NCBI GenBank assembly: GCA_963675135.1
Contig: OY776120.1
Location: 58,338,063 to 58,402,062 of the forward strand
DNA: 64,000 nt
DNA from: Galeopsis tetrahit
Taxonomy: Eukaryota > Streptophyta > Magnoliopsida > Lamiales > Lamiaceae
Reading direction: 5' to 3'
Both the position numbers and the translations under genes were made by a program. Numbering within the stretch: position 1 is the first letter of the stretch; every line of letters starts with the position of its first letter. The notes under the pieces were generated by a model, which searched no databases, was not told the DNA's origin, and was given only the letters and a program-made list of their open reading frames with translations. Of this stretch, positions 35,147-44,751 are shown in pieces.

Positions 35147-36322
35147 GTGAAAGAAGAGATTGATAAATTGTTGAGTGCAGGACATGTAAAGAAGGTGCAG
35201 TTCCCTGAATGGCTCTCAAACGCAGTGTTGGTGTCTAAAGGAGCCGACAAATGGAGGATGTGCATTGACTTCAGGGACTTGAACAAAGCATGTCCTAAAG
35301 ACCATTACCCCCTACCCAGAATCGATCAATTGGTAGACGCAACATCAGGATTCGAGTTGCTCAGCATGATGGACGCGTATCAGGGATACCATCAGATTCA
35401 GTTGAATCCCCCTGATATCCCGAAGGTATGTTTTATTGCAGCATGTGGTACCTTTGGTTATATACGCATGCCCTTCGGACTAATAAATGTAGGAGCCACC
35501 TACCAGAGAATGGTAGACTCAGTATTTCGAGGACAGATTGGTAGGAACATGGAAATCTATGTGGATGACATGTTGGCTAAGAGAATTAAGGCAGAGGAAC
35601 ACATAAAAGATCTGGAGGAGATATTCCAAGTAGTCAGGAGTAATGTCATTAAGCTGAATACAACTAAATACTCCTTTGGAGTAAGATCAGGAAAATTCTT
35701 AGGATACATGGTGACTCAGAGGGGAATAGAAGTCAACCCTGCAAAAGTGAAGGCCGTGCTCGACATGCAACCCCCTCGAAACCTGAAAGAGCTACATACC
35801 CTGTATGGGAGAATATCAGCCCTGAGCAGATTCATAGCGAGATTGGCGGAGAAAAGTCATCATTTCTTCAGGACACTGAGGAAGGGGTCGAAATTTGAAT
35901 GGGATGAGCGCTGCCAAAGAGCCTTCGAATAACTTAAACTTCATCTAAAACAACTCCCAAAATTGACAAAACCTTCTCAGGGAGATGTCTTACTCTTATA
36001 TCTCTCAGTAGGGGAACATTCCTTAAGTACAGCCTTGATGAAGGAAGAGGGCTCCACACAACAGCCCATATACTATGTGAGTAAGGTAATCTAAGGAGCA
36101 GAGATCAGATATTCAGAGGTAGAAAAGGCAGCCCTAGCGGTGGTGGTGACGGCTAGGCGATTACACCCTTATTTCTTGTCATATAAAATCATTGTGCGGA
36201 CTAATTACCCTTTGAAACAGGTACTAGGAAGAGTAGACTTATCAGGGAGGATGGTCAAGTGGGTCGTCGAATTGGAGGAATATGATGTTGATTATGAACC
36301 CAGGAGGGCTATTAAGGCCTAA
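35147..36322 (+). pseudogene. Tat reverse transcriptase and first RNase H
   Basis: The RT has WRMCIDFRDLNKACPKDHYP, MMDAYQGYHQI, MPFGLINVGATYQRM and the active site YVDDMLAK near 35560, followed by the thumb and connection. Three TAA codons (35930, 36092, 36320) break it. RNase H covers about 35990-36310 (EHSLSTALMKEEG, EKAALAVVV, VRTNYPLKQVL). It copies the element RNA into DNA in the capsid; this copy cannot be expressed whole. Confidence 0.9.
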
Positions 36323-36364
36323 GCTCTAACAGATTTTATTCAAGAATCCACTAGAACAGAGGAG

Positions 36365-36942
36365 ATGAAAGGCTGGAAGGTTTATGTCGATGGCTCCGCA
36401 TCGGCACTTGGATGTGGGGCAGGGATAGTATTGGTGGACCCTGAAGGTCAGGAGATACAAGTTGCAGTTAAATTCCGATTTTCAATCTCTAATAACAGAG
36501 CAGAATATGAGGCCCTGATCAGAGAGGCTAACATGGCAGCGGAGCTGGGAGCACAAAAAGTTACTCTATATTCAGATTCACAACTGCACAACTGGTGGTG
36601 CAACAAGTAACAGGGGAATACCTCGCCAAAGATGAGAAGATGATTGCGTACTTGGAGCAAGTGAGGAACTTGAAGAATAAATTCCATGCTTTCGAAGTAA
36701 TCCAGATACCGAGGGAGGAAAATACGAAGGCAGATGGGTTGTCCAAGTTGGCCAGCTCTACTGAGTTCGAGGGTCAAGGAAAGATAACCCTGTTAGTAGC
36801 GGATCAGTTAGAGACCGAAGCCTTATTCGGAGAGATAATAGAAAGAGACGATTGGATGAAGAGGATATGGGAAGAATTGCGCAAGGATCCCGCGACCCCA
36901 GCATCCAGAGAGAACAAGGCTTTGAGTAAGCGGAATTTGTGA
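36365..36942 (+). pseudogene. Tat second (archaeal-type) RNase H, frameshifted
   Basis: The catalytic set is visible: Asp in KVYVDGSAS, Glu in NNRAEYEALI, Asp in LYSDSQL, and the final Asp in ENTKADGLSKLAS after a frameshift. The shift is explained by an 8-bp tandem duplication, CACAACTG at 36579-36586 and 36587-36594. This extra RNase H, next to integrase, is the main evidence for the Tat lineage. Confidence 0.9.
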
Positions 36943-37991
36943 TCAAGGATATTCATGAAGGTTGTGCGGCCAGTCACGAGGGCTATAAGACTATTGTGAA
37001 GACGGTGTTCAGGGTAGGTTTTTATTGGCCTAGTGTGATAAGGGATGCTCGAGAGTTTGTGAAAAAGTGTGAGAAGTGTCAGAAGAACGGACCATTGATA
37101 CGTGTACCAGCGGAAGAAATGGGGGCCATGTATTTGCCCTGCCCATTTGCGAAATGGGGAATAGACTTGGTAGGGCCCTTCCCTATGGCACCTGGAGGGA
37201 GGAAGTTCTTAATTGTGGCAGTGGACTACTTCAGCAAGTGGGTAGAGGCTGCACCGCTGGCCAAAATAGAGGAAGATAATGTGATTAATTTCTTAGCAAG
37301 ACACATCTGTTGTAGGTTTGGAGTACCTAGGATTCTAGTTTCAGATAATGGTACACAATTCAATGGGGAGAAAATGAGAAAGTGGTGCTGGAGATGGAAT
37401 ATTCTGCAAAGGTTCACTTCAGTGGCTCATCCACAGGCTAATGGTCAGGTGGAGGTCACAAACAAAATCATAGTGGATGGCATCCGAATCCGCTTACAAG
37501 AAATAGGAGGGGGATGGGTGAAGGAACTGGACAATGTCCTCTGGTCTTACAGAACTAGCCCTAAGTCAGCTACGGGGGAGTCCCCCTTTCAATTAGTGTA
37601 TGGGACAACAACAGTAATACCGCCAGAGGCCCGATTAGGATCACATCGAATCACATATTTTGATGAGAGGAAAAATGAATAGCTAATGAGAGAAGCCTTG
37701 GATCTGGTAGAGGAGGAGAGAGAGATAGCAAAGCTGAAAGCAGAGAGATACAAGAGCAGGATCAAGGCAACACACGATCGTAGGGTAATCCCCAGATCCT
37801 TTAGAGTCGGAGACTTAGTCCTTCGAAGAGCTGATGCCTTGAAGAATACCGGAAAGCTGGAGCCCAACTGGGAAGGTCCTTACAAAGTGGTACAAGTGCT
37901 GAAAGGAGGAGCCTACAAGCTCCAGAATATGGAGGGAAAGGAGGTGCTGCGCCCATGGAACGTGTGCCACCTCAAGAGGTTTTACGTTTGA
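36939..37991 (+). pseudogene. Tat integrase
   Basis: Zinc-binding IHEGCAASHEG with CEKCQK near 37060; catalytic GIDLVGPFP Asp, VSDNGTQF Asp and QVEVTNK Glu with 35 residues between the last two; C-terminal GPYKVV and LKRFYV. A short deletion at the N-terminal junction near 36920-36940 (frame changes, TAA at about 36926) removes the linker from the second RNase H. One TAG at 37680-37682 separates the C-terminal domain. The catalytic residues are intact. Confidence 0.92.
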
Positions 37992-38311
37992 AAACGTGTC
38001 GGTCCATTATTTTTCTTTTGTACAATTTTGACATTCATTTCCATTCGAATAATTGTACATGTCGCTTCACTGGCACTCTTTTTCCCTCTGCGTGGGTTTC
38101 CCTTCGGGTTTTACCATGGAGAGGTTTTAAATGAGGCCGGCATAGGTTTTCTTTTTTTCTATGTTGATGAACACTTTTGATCAATGAAGCTTTACTTTTG
38201 TAGAAATTGCAGTCATTTCTCTTGATCTTTGAAGAATTATTGTGTGAGATAGATGTTTGAAAATCTTATGATATGATTGATATGTACTGGTATTAAGACA
38301 AAGGATAGAAT
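37992..38311. other. Spacer after integrase
   Basis: Non-coding. T-rich sequence leads to the minisatellite; TTTTTCTTTTGTACAATTTTG near 38011 is unremarkable. Confidence 0.5.
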
Positions 38312-38850
38312 GAGAAAATGCGTAGGTTTAGACAAACCTCACCCTGAGAAAATGAGTAGGTTCCGAAGAACCTTACTCTGAGAAAATGTGCAGGTTTAGA
38401 CAAACCTCACCCTGAGAAAATGAGTAGGTTCCGAAGAACCTTACTCTGACAAAATGTGCAGGGTTAAACAAACCTCACCCTGAGAAAATGAGTAGGTTTC
38501 GAAGAACCTTACTCTGAGAAAATGCGCAAGTTTAGACAAACCTCACCCTGAGAAAATAAGTGGGTTCTGATGAACCTCACTTTGAGAAAATGCGTAGGTT
38601 TAGACAAATCTCACCCTGAGAAAATAAGTGGGTTCCGATGAACCTCACTTTGAGAAAATGCGTAGGTTTACACAAACCTCACCCTGAGAAAATAAGTGGG
38701 TTCCGTTGAACCTCACTTTGGAAAAATGCGTATGTTTAGACAAATCTCACCATGAGAAAGTGAGTGAGTTTCGATGAACCTCACTCTAAGGAAATAAGCA
38801 GGTCCCAATGAACCTTCCTCTGAGAATAAATGCAGATTCGAAATGAATTT
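38312..38850. repeat. 34-bp minisatellite of alternating hairpin monomers
   Basis: About 16 diverged units of GAGAAAATG, then a short inverted repeat, then a CT-rich end. Two forms alternate. One has AGGTTT-AGAC-AAACCT, the other AGGTTC-CGAA-GAACCT, each able to form a 6-bp stem with a 4-nt loop. Later units change to GGGTTC-CGAT-GAACCT. Repeats of this kind between pol and the 3' LTR are known in Tat/Ogre elements. Confidence 0.93.
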
Positions 38851-39132
38851 CATTCTAAGGGGAGAATTCAAAGCTAAAAGATCGAAAATCTCCATCCATT
38901 ATAACCTCTAAGGCTAGGGGGAGTAAGAGCTATGGGGAGACCCTACAAGCATCATCAAGTAAGTACAGAAGCCTGAATTCTCTATGCCTGAATTTGAAGC
39001 CTTAGAGCCAATATGTGTTAGAAGGATACTAGAGATATGCATTGAAACGTAGCTAAGAGAAGCCAAACATGCAACATACGACATGCTCATTATCTTAGAC
39101 ACAATACATGACATGCTTATGAAGAGAAAGCA

Positions 39133-39136
<4 letters not shown>

Positions 39137-39181
<45 letters not shown>
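39137..39181. repeat. (AT)n microsatellite
   Basis: About 45 bp of AT alternation within the Tat element. Confidence 0.95.
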
Positions 39182-39183
<2 letters not shown>

Positions 39184-39406
39184 TACAACAAGACAATATG
39201 CAGGTATGAGAAGGAGTAAAATAAAGCATCAAAAGTTAGGAAATATTCAAGACCAAAGGCACCATGCCCTGGCCCTCCACAGAAAAACGCAGGAGTGTGG
39301 AGTCTCCTGAAAATACCAAAGGAACACAGAGGCCCCCAAAAAGAGAACACAGAGGCCCCCAAAGTACTGAAATATTGTTGTCATCAGAGAAAACAAAGAA
39401 AATTCA

Positions 39407-41545
39407 TCAAGAGGAAGGAACTTCAGCCCTTCCAAGGCCTTCCACTGCCTCATCAGCCTGCCCACTGGAGCCACCACCCTTCTCCTTCTCTTCCGAGACA
39501 TCAGCAGCTATGGTAGCCAGTGGATTGGGGTTAGCTATGTGAATGGGGAATTCTAAATCACTTGTAGGCACCAAGTCCCCCACTCCTAAGGCTGCACTTT
39601 TCAGCTCGGAGACAGCTTTTCTCATGCCAGGAAACCACCAGGGAGTGTTGATATCTTCCTTGGGATCTCCCGGGAACTTCAGGGGAGTGGCCAACTCGTC
39701 CAGACGCAAGGCACGAGTGTAGTGGCCATCAAATCCGGCGGCAGAATGCTCTGCTATAACGTTGGAGAAACCATGATCGATAAAATGTGGAATGTATGCC
39801 CCCATAGCCCCCAGAAAGCTAGTACTCTTGAGGAAAGCCTCTAGCCACTCCCGGTGCAAAGTACCTAGAAAATTCTGCCCTGCTGCAGAGGTAAAAAGAC
39901 TCTCATCACAAAGCTTCACCCCAGTTGAGGGCAATTCAGCCTTCAGACACTGGATCTCCTTGTCCTGTTCAACAAATTGGCCCCGGAGAAGAGAGAGATC
40001 TTCCAGCAAAACCTGGTTCTGTGTTGATATCTGAACCTTCTCAACCATGACTGCCTTCCTCCCTAAGGTGGCCTCCCGAAGCTCTGCCTCGATCATCTCC
40101 CTTTTCACCTTCTCCTGCTCTACCTGACTACGGAGATCGTCATGGAGTCGAAGAGACTGAAGGGCTTGCTCGAACACATCAGAGTAGAGAAGACCGAACT
40201 TCACAAAGGTTATTGAATAATAAAGAAAGTTAGGATATTTGTTCTACCCCTTATCAGTCATATAAAGAAATATATACTACGGGCTTACTTGAGAGAAGCT
40301 ATGAGCCATATGCACCATCCTCTCCTCCAGGGTTAGGGCACTGAGAGCTTTTACTGCAGGGGCAGGGATATGGCGTTCCACAAAAGCAGTGAACTGATCA
40401 ACGCTGATATCATCTGTAGCCTCTAGATCAATGGTCTCCGAGGGGATGAAGGAGGATTTACCTTTGGTTTTCTTCTTCTTAGAGGCACCAGAAGTGGGGA
40501 GTCCAGAAGAGAAAGCAGCTCTGTCCGTAGAGGACCTGGTACGTTTGGCGATTGACCCCACTGAGGGTTTCATCGGAGAAGGAGGAAGGGGGGCCTTGGA
40601 AGATCTTTCTGGGGCAGGAGGTTTATTCACCATAGAGAGTGGAGTAGCGTCTCGAGAAATCTGGGACAACCAACTCATAGTTGTGACAAAAGAATGAAGA
40701 TATAAAAAACTATAAAGATCTAAACCCCGAAGGTAGCAATAGGGAAGATAAATGATATTATCATCATCTGGACCTAAAGGATAATCTGTGCGACCAAAAC
40801 CAAAATGGGATAAAGCCCTAGGATTTTTTCATATGCTCATCACATCAAAATACCCATGAACAGTTACATGCTTATTCAAGTTTCTCTTTACATCCAGATT
40901 AAGGGGGGAGCAAACAGAGAGAGGAGGACTGGGCACCCCAGGATTCTCATAGATCCACCCCTCATGAGGAAACTCCCAAGAAGAAGGGCTAGTAACGAAG
41001 TGGTAATAGTCCTTCCACTCCTGGACCCCCTCATTGAGGTTTTCCATGAATTTCCCGGCTCTAGAGGGACGACCACAAACATAGAAAAACCCATCTGCAA
41101 ACTTGCACATATACTGGGTTAAAAAGAGCTGGGCTGAAGGTTCTCCACCATTTCCCTTAACTAAAATTTAAAACCCTATCATCGCTCGAATGTCATTTGG
41201 GGTGAACTGGTTAATGGGTACCCGGAGGTAAGACGAGATTTCAGCAAGGTAGGGGTTAATCGGAAAACGAAGGCCGACCTTCAATTGAGCCTCCCAAAAG
41301 GCTAAATTCTTAGGGCCGGCGAAATTTGGGCGTTCTTTGCGGTGAGTAGCCCTAACTAGGTAATCCGTCGGAAAAATCCCAGAACGGACAAAGGCGGCTA
41401 CCCGCTCTTTTGGAAGGGTGGAAGAAGTAGAAATCCTATTTTTTAAAGCAGGATCGGTTATGGGAAATAGAGAGACCGAGTTGGAAAGAGAATCGGAACC
41501 TTCCATAGAAGTCGGGTCCGATTAAGCTTTAGAGGAGGACGACAT
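39407..41545 (-). pseudogene. Antisense ORF of Tat element (gypsy-type transposon domain), with intron
   Basis: The frame can start at ATG 41545 and runs leftward. TAA at 41522-41524 and 41168-41170 and the TGA ending at 40829 interrupt a single frame. Motifs: PTDYLVRATH, FAGPKNLAFWEAQLKVGLRFPINPYLAE, INQFTPNDIRAMI, matching the plan of the plant 'putative gypsy type transposon' domain (PF04195-like), then a Ser/Lys-rich linker with KKKKTKGKSS. A GTAAGC donor at 40288 and an AAG acceptor at 40199 define a 90-bp intron joining HSFSQ to FGLLYSDVFEQ in phase. A coiled-coil (SQVEQEKVKREMIEAELREA) and a mixed C-terminus follow. Function unknown; on the strand opposite to gag-pol. Confidence 0.82.
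40199..40288 (-). other. Predicted intron in the antisense ORF
   Basis: Begins GTAAGCCCG and ends TTTGTGAAG on the minus strand, AT-rich, 90 bp; joining the exons keeps one open frame. Confidence 0.65.
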
Positions 41546-41759
41546 GAAGATAAAATAAAAGAAAGCGAAGAAAGGAGAAGGGTACTTGAAATGAAGGAAC
41601 CTTTCGAATGTGACGGAGTTGCCGGCGAACGTGCGGGAGAGGTAGTTGGTCGCAGAAAACGAAAGGAAGATGCTGGAGATGGAGGTTGAAAGAAGAAAAC
41701 GGATAGAGTCGAAAAGAAGAAGTTTTACAGTCAGGAGGAATTTTGAATTGGGGAAGTTA
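41546..41759. other. Upstream region of antisense ORF and Tat polypurine tract
   Basis: Contains GGAATTTTGAATTGGGGAAG at 41738-41757, the likely polypurine tract before the 3' LTR. It would also hold the promoter of the antisense ORF; no TATA box was recognised. Confidence 0.55.
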
Positions 41760-42293
41760 TGATGGCCAAGTGTTCCCAGCCCATGAGGGAAGTCCAGTCT
41801 TGATAGATGAGGCCCGAAAGGGAGTCAATTAGAGGGAGGGGAAGGAGTCCACCGAAAGACCGAGTCTTAAGGGGTAGTTGAGAAAGAAGACGGAGAAGGA
41901 TTCTCCCACTCTCCCACGAAAAGAGGCCAGGTATAAGAAGAGGTTGTTTTACTTTGTTGACTACATTTTTACATTAAGAAGATACATTTTTTACGTTATT
42001 CATAAGAACTATACGAGAAACACACTGAAAATACAGAAAACTCCACGATAATTCCGAGAATTTCCCTTGAATTACAGGGAAATTCCTCTTTGATTCTCCC
42101 GAGAAAGATTCTGACTTGAGCGTCGGAGATTCCACGCCGGAATCCCCTCCGACGTGTTTTTGCATGTCTTTAAGGAGCTTGAAGGAGGATTATTCGTGGA
42201 TAAGCTCGCGGGAAAGTGACGATCTAAGCCCACAACCGCCGTAATCCGAATAGGAAGATTCGGTATCCCTAGTCGTTACTTTCTGACGCAACA
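41760..42293 (+). repeat. 3' LTR of Tat element
   Basis: TGATGGCCAAGTG to ACGCAACA, 534 bp. It matches the 5' LTR but lacks about 170 bp after the first TGATG; the ends of the missing block share GGCCAA, as in a short-homology deletion. Confidence 0.9.
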
Positions 42294-42642
42294 TCAGCCT
42301 TAGACTAATTTACATCAAGTATAAGCTTCTATACAACATAGCTTATCTCATAGACTTATTACATTGTTTATATGACTTTCATTTTAACTTTGCTTTCACT
42401 TTAGATGATATCTTTACTTTGATTATTTCCATAACAAGATCAGTTAACTTATATATATTCAAGTTTCTTTTTGGCCATCAAAACTTATCTTTTCATCACT
42501 TATGACTTTGTTCTAGGATTCATATCCCAACATCTATCCTCTTCTAAAATGTTAAAAGTCTTTAATGATATAATATTAACCTTAATGATAACAAGCTGTC
42601 ATTAAAAGTTATTATTATTATTATTTTTAGACTTTTAACTAA

Positions 42643-43800
42643 GGGTTAATTCTAAATAAATACATCACCTTTAGTCTCAGTATCAATTTAATAACGACCT
42701 TCACGATTATTATAAAAAATCTCAACCTTTCATCGTGTTGCAATTTGATACACATTTTATTTTTCGATCAACAATCGATGACGTGGCTTGCCGGAGCTCG
42801 CCACGTCATATTACACACATTTTATATTTTATTTTCCACATCACATTACAAGTTGAATAATATTTTATAGAAATAAAAATAAAACTCAGTGTTCTCCACT
42901 GCTTTTACTTCCCTTCTCAAACTTAATCAAGCTTCTTCTCTTTTCAAAAAAAAAATCAAAAACATCAAATCATCCAAAAGCCAAAAAAGAAAAACACTCA
43001 CGCATCTAATCATCGTTCTAAAAACTAAATAACTCAAAATCACATAAGGGGAAGAACCCTATCCCAAATCCATGATGAGCAAGGGCTAGTGGGTCTGTGA
43101 TGACTAACACCTCTACTCAAAGAATAGAGATTGCAAACGCAAGAAATATGGCAAACCAAGGGATGTGTGTATTGATTTGCTAAGCCTCTGTCACTGTTTA
43201 TATGAGGGTAAGTTTCTTATTTTATTATGGGTGTATTGATTTGCGAAGCCTCTGGCGCTCTTTATATGAGGGTAAATTTTTATTTTATTAAATATTTGTA
43301 TATTTCTTATAACTATATTGTTATATTATTTCTTTCAGATACTTGGTTATAAGAAGAATGTTGTATATGTGAGTGGTGCAGAGGGTGTCGCAAGTACCAT
43401 GAGGTTTGGGATAGGGTTCTTCCCTTATGTGATTTGAGGCTTTTAGTTTTTAGGGCGATGATTAGATACGTGAGTGTTTTTCTTTTTTTTGGCTTTTGGA
43501 TGATTTGATGATTTTGATTTTTTTTTTAAGAAGGGAAGAAGAAGAAGTAGAGAATGCTAGTTTTATTTTTATTTTTATAAAATATTATTCAATTTGTAAT
43601 GTGATGTGGAAAATAAAAACAATATGTGTAATATGACGTGGCGAGCTGCGGCAAGCCACGTCATCGATTGCTGACCGGATAATAAAAATGTGTATCGAAT
43701 TGCAATACAATGAAAGATTGAGGTTTTTTATAATAATCGTGAAGGTCATGATTAAATTGATATTGAGACTAAATGTAATGTATTTATTTAGAATTAAGCC
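42643..43800. mobile_element. Palindromic Mutator-like element, copy 2
   Basis: The ends GGGTTAATTC and GAATTAAGCC are the same family as 3169-4433. They are flanked by TTTAACTAA (42634-42642) and TTTAATTAA (43801-43809), a 9-bp duplication with one change. The arms 42643-about 43085 and about 43400-43800 are inverted copies. It contains ATGGCAAACCAAGG, shared with copy 1 near 3843, and a ~63-bp internal duplication near 43148-43280. Confidence 0.85.
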
Positions 43801-44629
43801 TTTAATTAAAGAAGTTACAATGAGAAATGATTCTTTTATTAAAGCTTTATTTTCGTGTAATTTGTTGGTAGTCATTATTTTAGATACATGTGGAAAGTAT
43901 TGAAGCAGCAAATTTGATTTTCAATTGTTTGGTAGCTTGAATAACCCGTTATTTGTTAGTATTATAAATTGTTGAAAATATGACACAAATTTGTGGACAC
44001 CGAGCCTAAATTTATGAAGAGCTAGGACATGTCTAGCTATTTACTGTGCCGCCACATTGATTTTCACTTATTTCATACTCTAGTTTTAATGATATATTTA
44101 TAAATTTCAACTTAAATTTGTTGACACCAAACCTAAATATATGAAGAGCTCGGACATATATATTCAATGGACAATGGTGCAGTCTCTATTAAGTATCAAG
44201 TGCCAACCTTCATATTTATGAAAAACTTCTCTTAGATGGTGTTTGGTTTGAGATTTGTCCATTTGGATTTGGATCGATCATTCTCAATCCAATTTCTCTC
44301 AGTTCAAATATCAATTCACCCCTATAATACACATACACACTTATTTTTATACAATTAAATCACCATTTTACTTTTTTAATTACTCATTCTCTCTCGTACT
44401 TACCTTTCACACTCATTCTCTCTTCTACTTTTCTTTCACATACTTATTCTCTCTCCTTTTATTTTTCTACTGACTAATAAAAATATTACAATATCACTTT
44501 TAATTTGACATCCACCCCTACTTCTCAGTCTCTATTCAAACACAATTTAAACACAATTACTATTTACGAATTACTAATTTTTAAGGTAAGAGAGAGAGAG
44601 GTAGGTAGGTAGGTTTGATACACATAGGC
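43801..44629. other. Non-coding stretch
   Basis: Two diverged copies of TGAAGAGCT(A/C)GGACAT occur near 44015 and 44139. GGTGTTTGGTTTGAG near 44239 resembles the start of PIF/Harbinger-like MITEs, with a partial inverse ATTCAAACACAATT near 44533, but no duplication is seen. A GAGAGA/GGTAGGTAGG microsatellite lies at 44589-44612. Confidence 0.4.
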
Positions 44630-44695
44630 ATGGCGTCCGCTCGTATGGGAATCGCCGATTCCATTCTTCCTTCCCACCCCTCCCCTAACAAGTAA
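44630..44695 (+). other. Short ATG frame with splice-donor-like end, possible exon
   Basis: GGCATGGCG is a strong plant initiation context. The frame encodes MASARMGIADSILPSHPSPN and stops at TAA (44693-44695), but the stop overlaps AAGTAAGC, a donor-like site. It may be the first exon of a gene or the 5' part of the LINE relic that follows. No other exon was found. Confidence 0.2.
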
Positions 44696-44751
44696 GCCCC
44701 TCAGCCACCCACCACCACCACCGACTCACCCATCCAAACTAATCCCCCAGC

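Larger units (their letters stand above)
31736..42293 (+). mobile_element. Tat-lineage Ty3/gypsy retrotransposon, complete but inactive
   Basis: It runs from TGATGTGGCC to ACGCAACA, 10,558 bp, between TCAAC (31731-31735) and TCAGC (42294-42298), a 5-bp duplication with one change. Order: LTR, PBS, gag, protease, RT, RNase H, second (archaeal-type) RNase H, integrase, minisatellite, antisense ORF, PPT, LTR. The second RNase H before integrase and an extra ORF on the opposite strand near the 3' LTR are Tat-lineage features. Every ORF is broken. Confidence 0.93.
25085..42532 (-). mobile_element. Ty1/copia element 3 (minus strand) carrying two later insertions
   Basis: The left LTR (from 25085) and right LTR (from 30570) share TAGAAGTGAGTGTTAAG-like starts and long collinear identity. 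The internal region keeps PBS and gag, but pol is absent. Each LTR is interrupted: the left by a solo LTR (26169-27780), the right by a complete Tat gypsy element (31736-42293). After that the right LTR resumes at 42299 and ends ATCCCAACA at 42532. Gag type, PBS and LTR style fit the Sirevirus side of copia. ATCCT occurs at 25080-25084 and 42536-42540, not flush with the right end, so the target duplication is unresolved. Confidence 0.85.
30570..42532 (-). repeat. Right (5') LTR of copia element 3, interrupted by a Tat element
   Basis: The LTR occupies 30570-31735 and 42299-42532, about 1.4 kb in total, ending ATCCCAACA. The break is at GTTAGTCAAC/TCAGCCTTAG. In the left LTR the same place reads uninterrupted TTAGTCAGCCTTAGAC, which proves the insertion. 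A TATA box (complement CTATAAATAG) lies at 31321-31330. Confidence 0.88.

Noticed and set aside
38312..38850. CRISPR-like array
   Set aside because: Units are contiguous and diverged with no unique spacers, and the host is a plant; it is a minisatellite.
40431..40697. Plus-strand frame of 88 codons near the Tat antisense ORF
   Set aside because: Opposite the antisense ORF and without motifs.
25080..42540. ATCCT at both outer sides of copia element 3 as its target duplication
   Set aside because: The right copy is three bases beyond the LTR end, so it does not meet the flush-duplication test.
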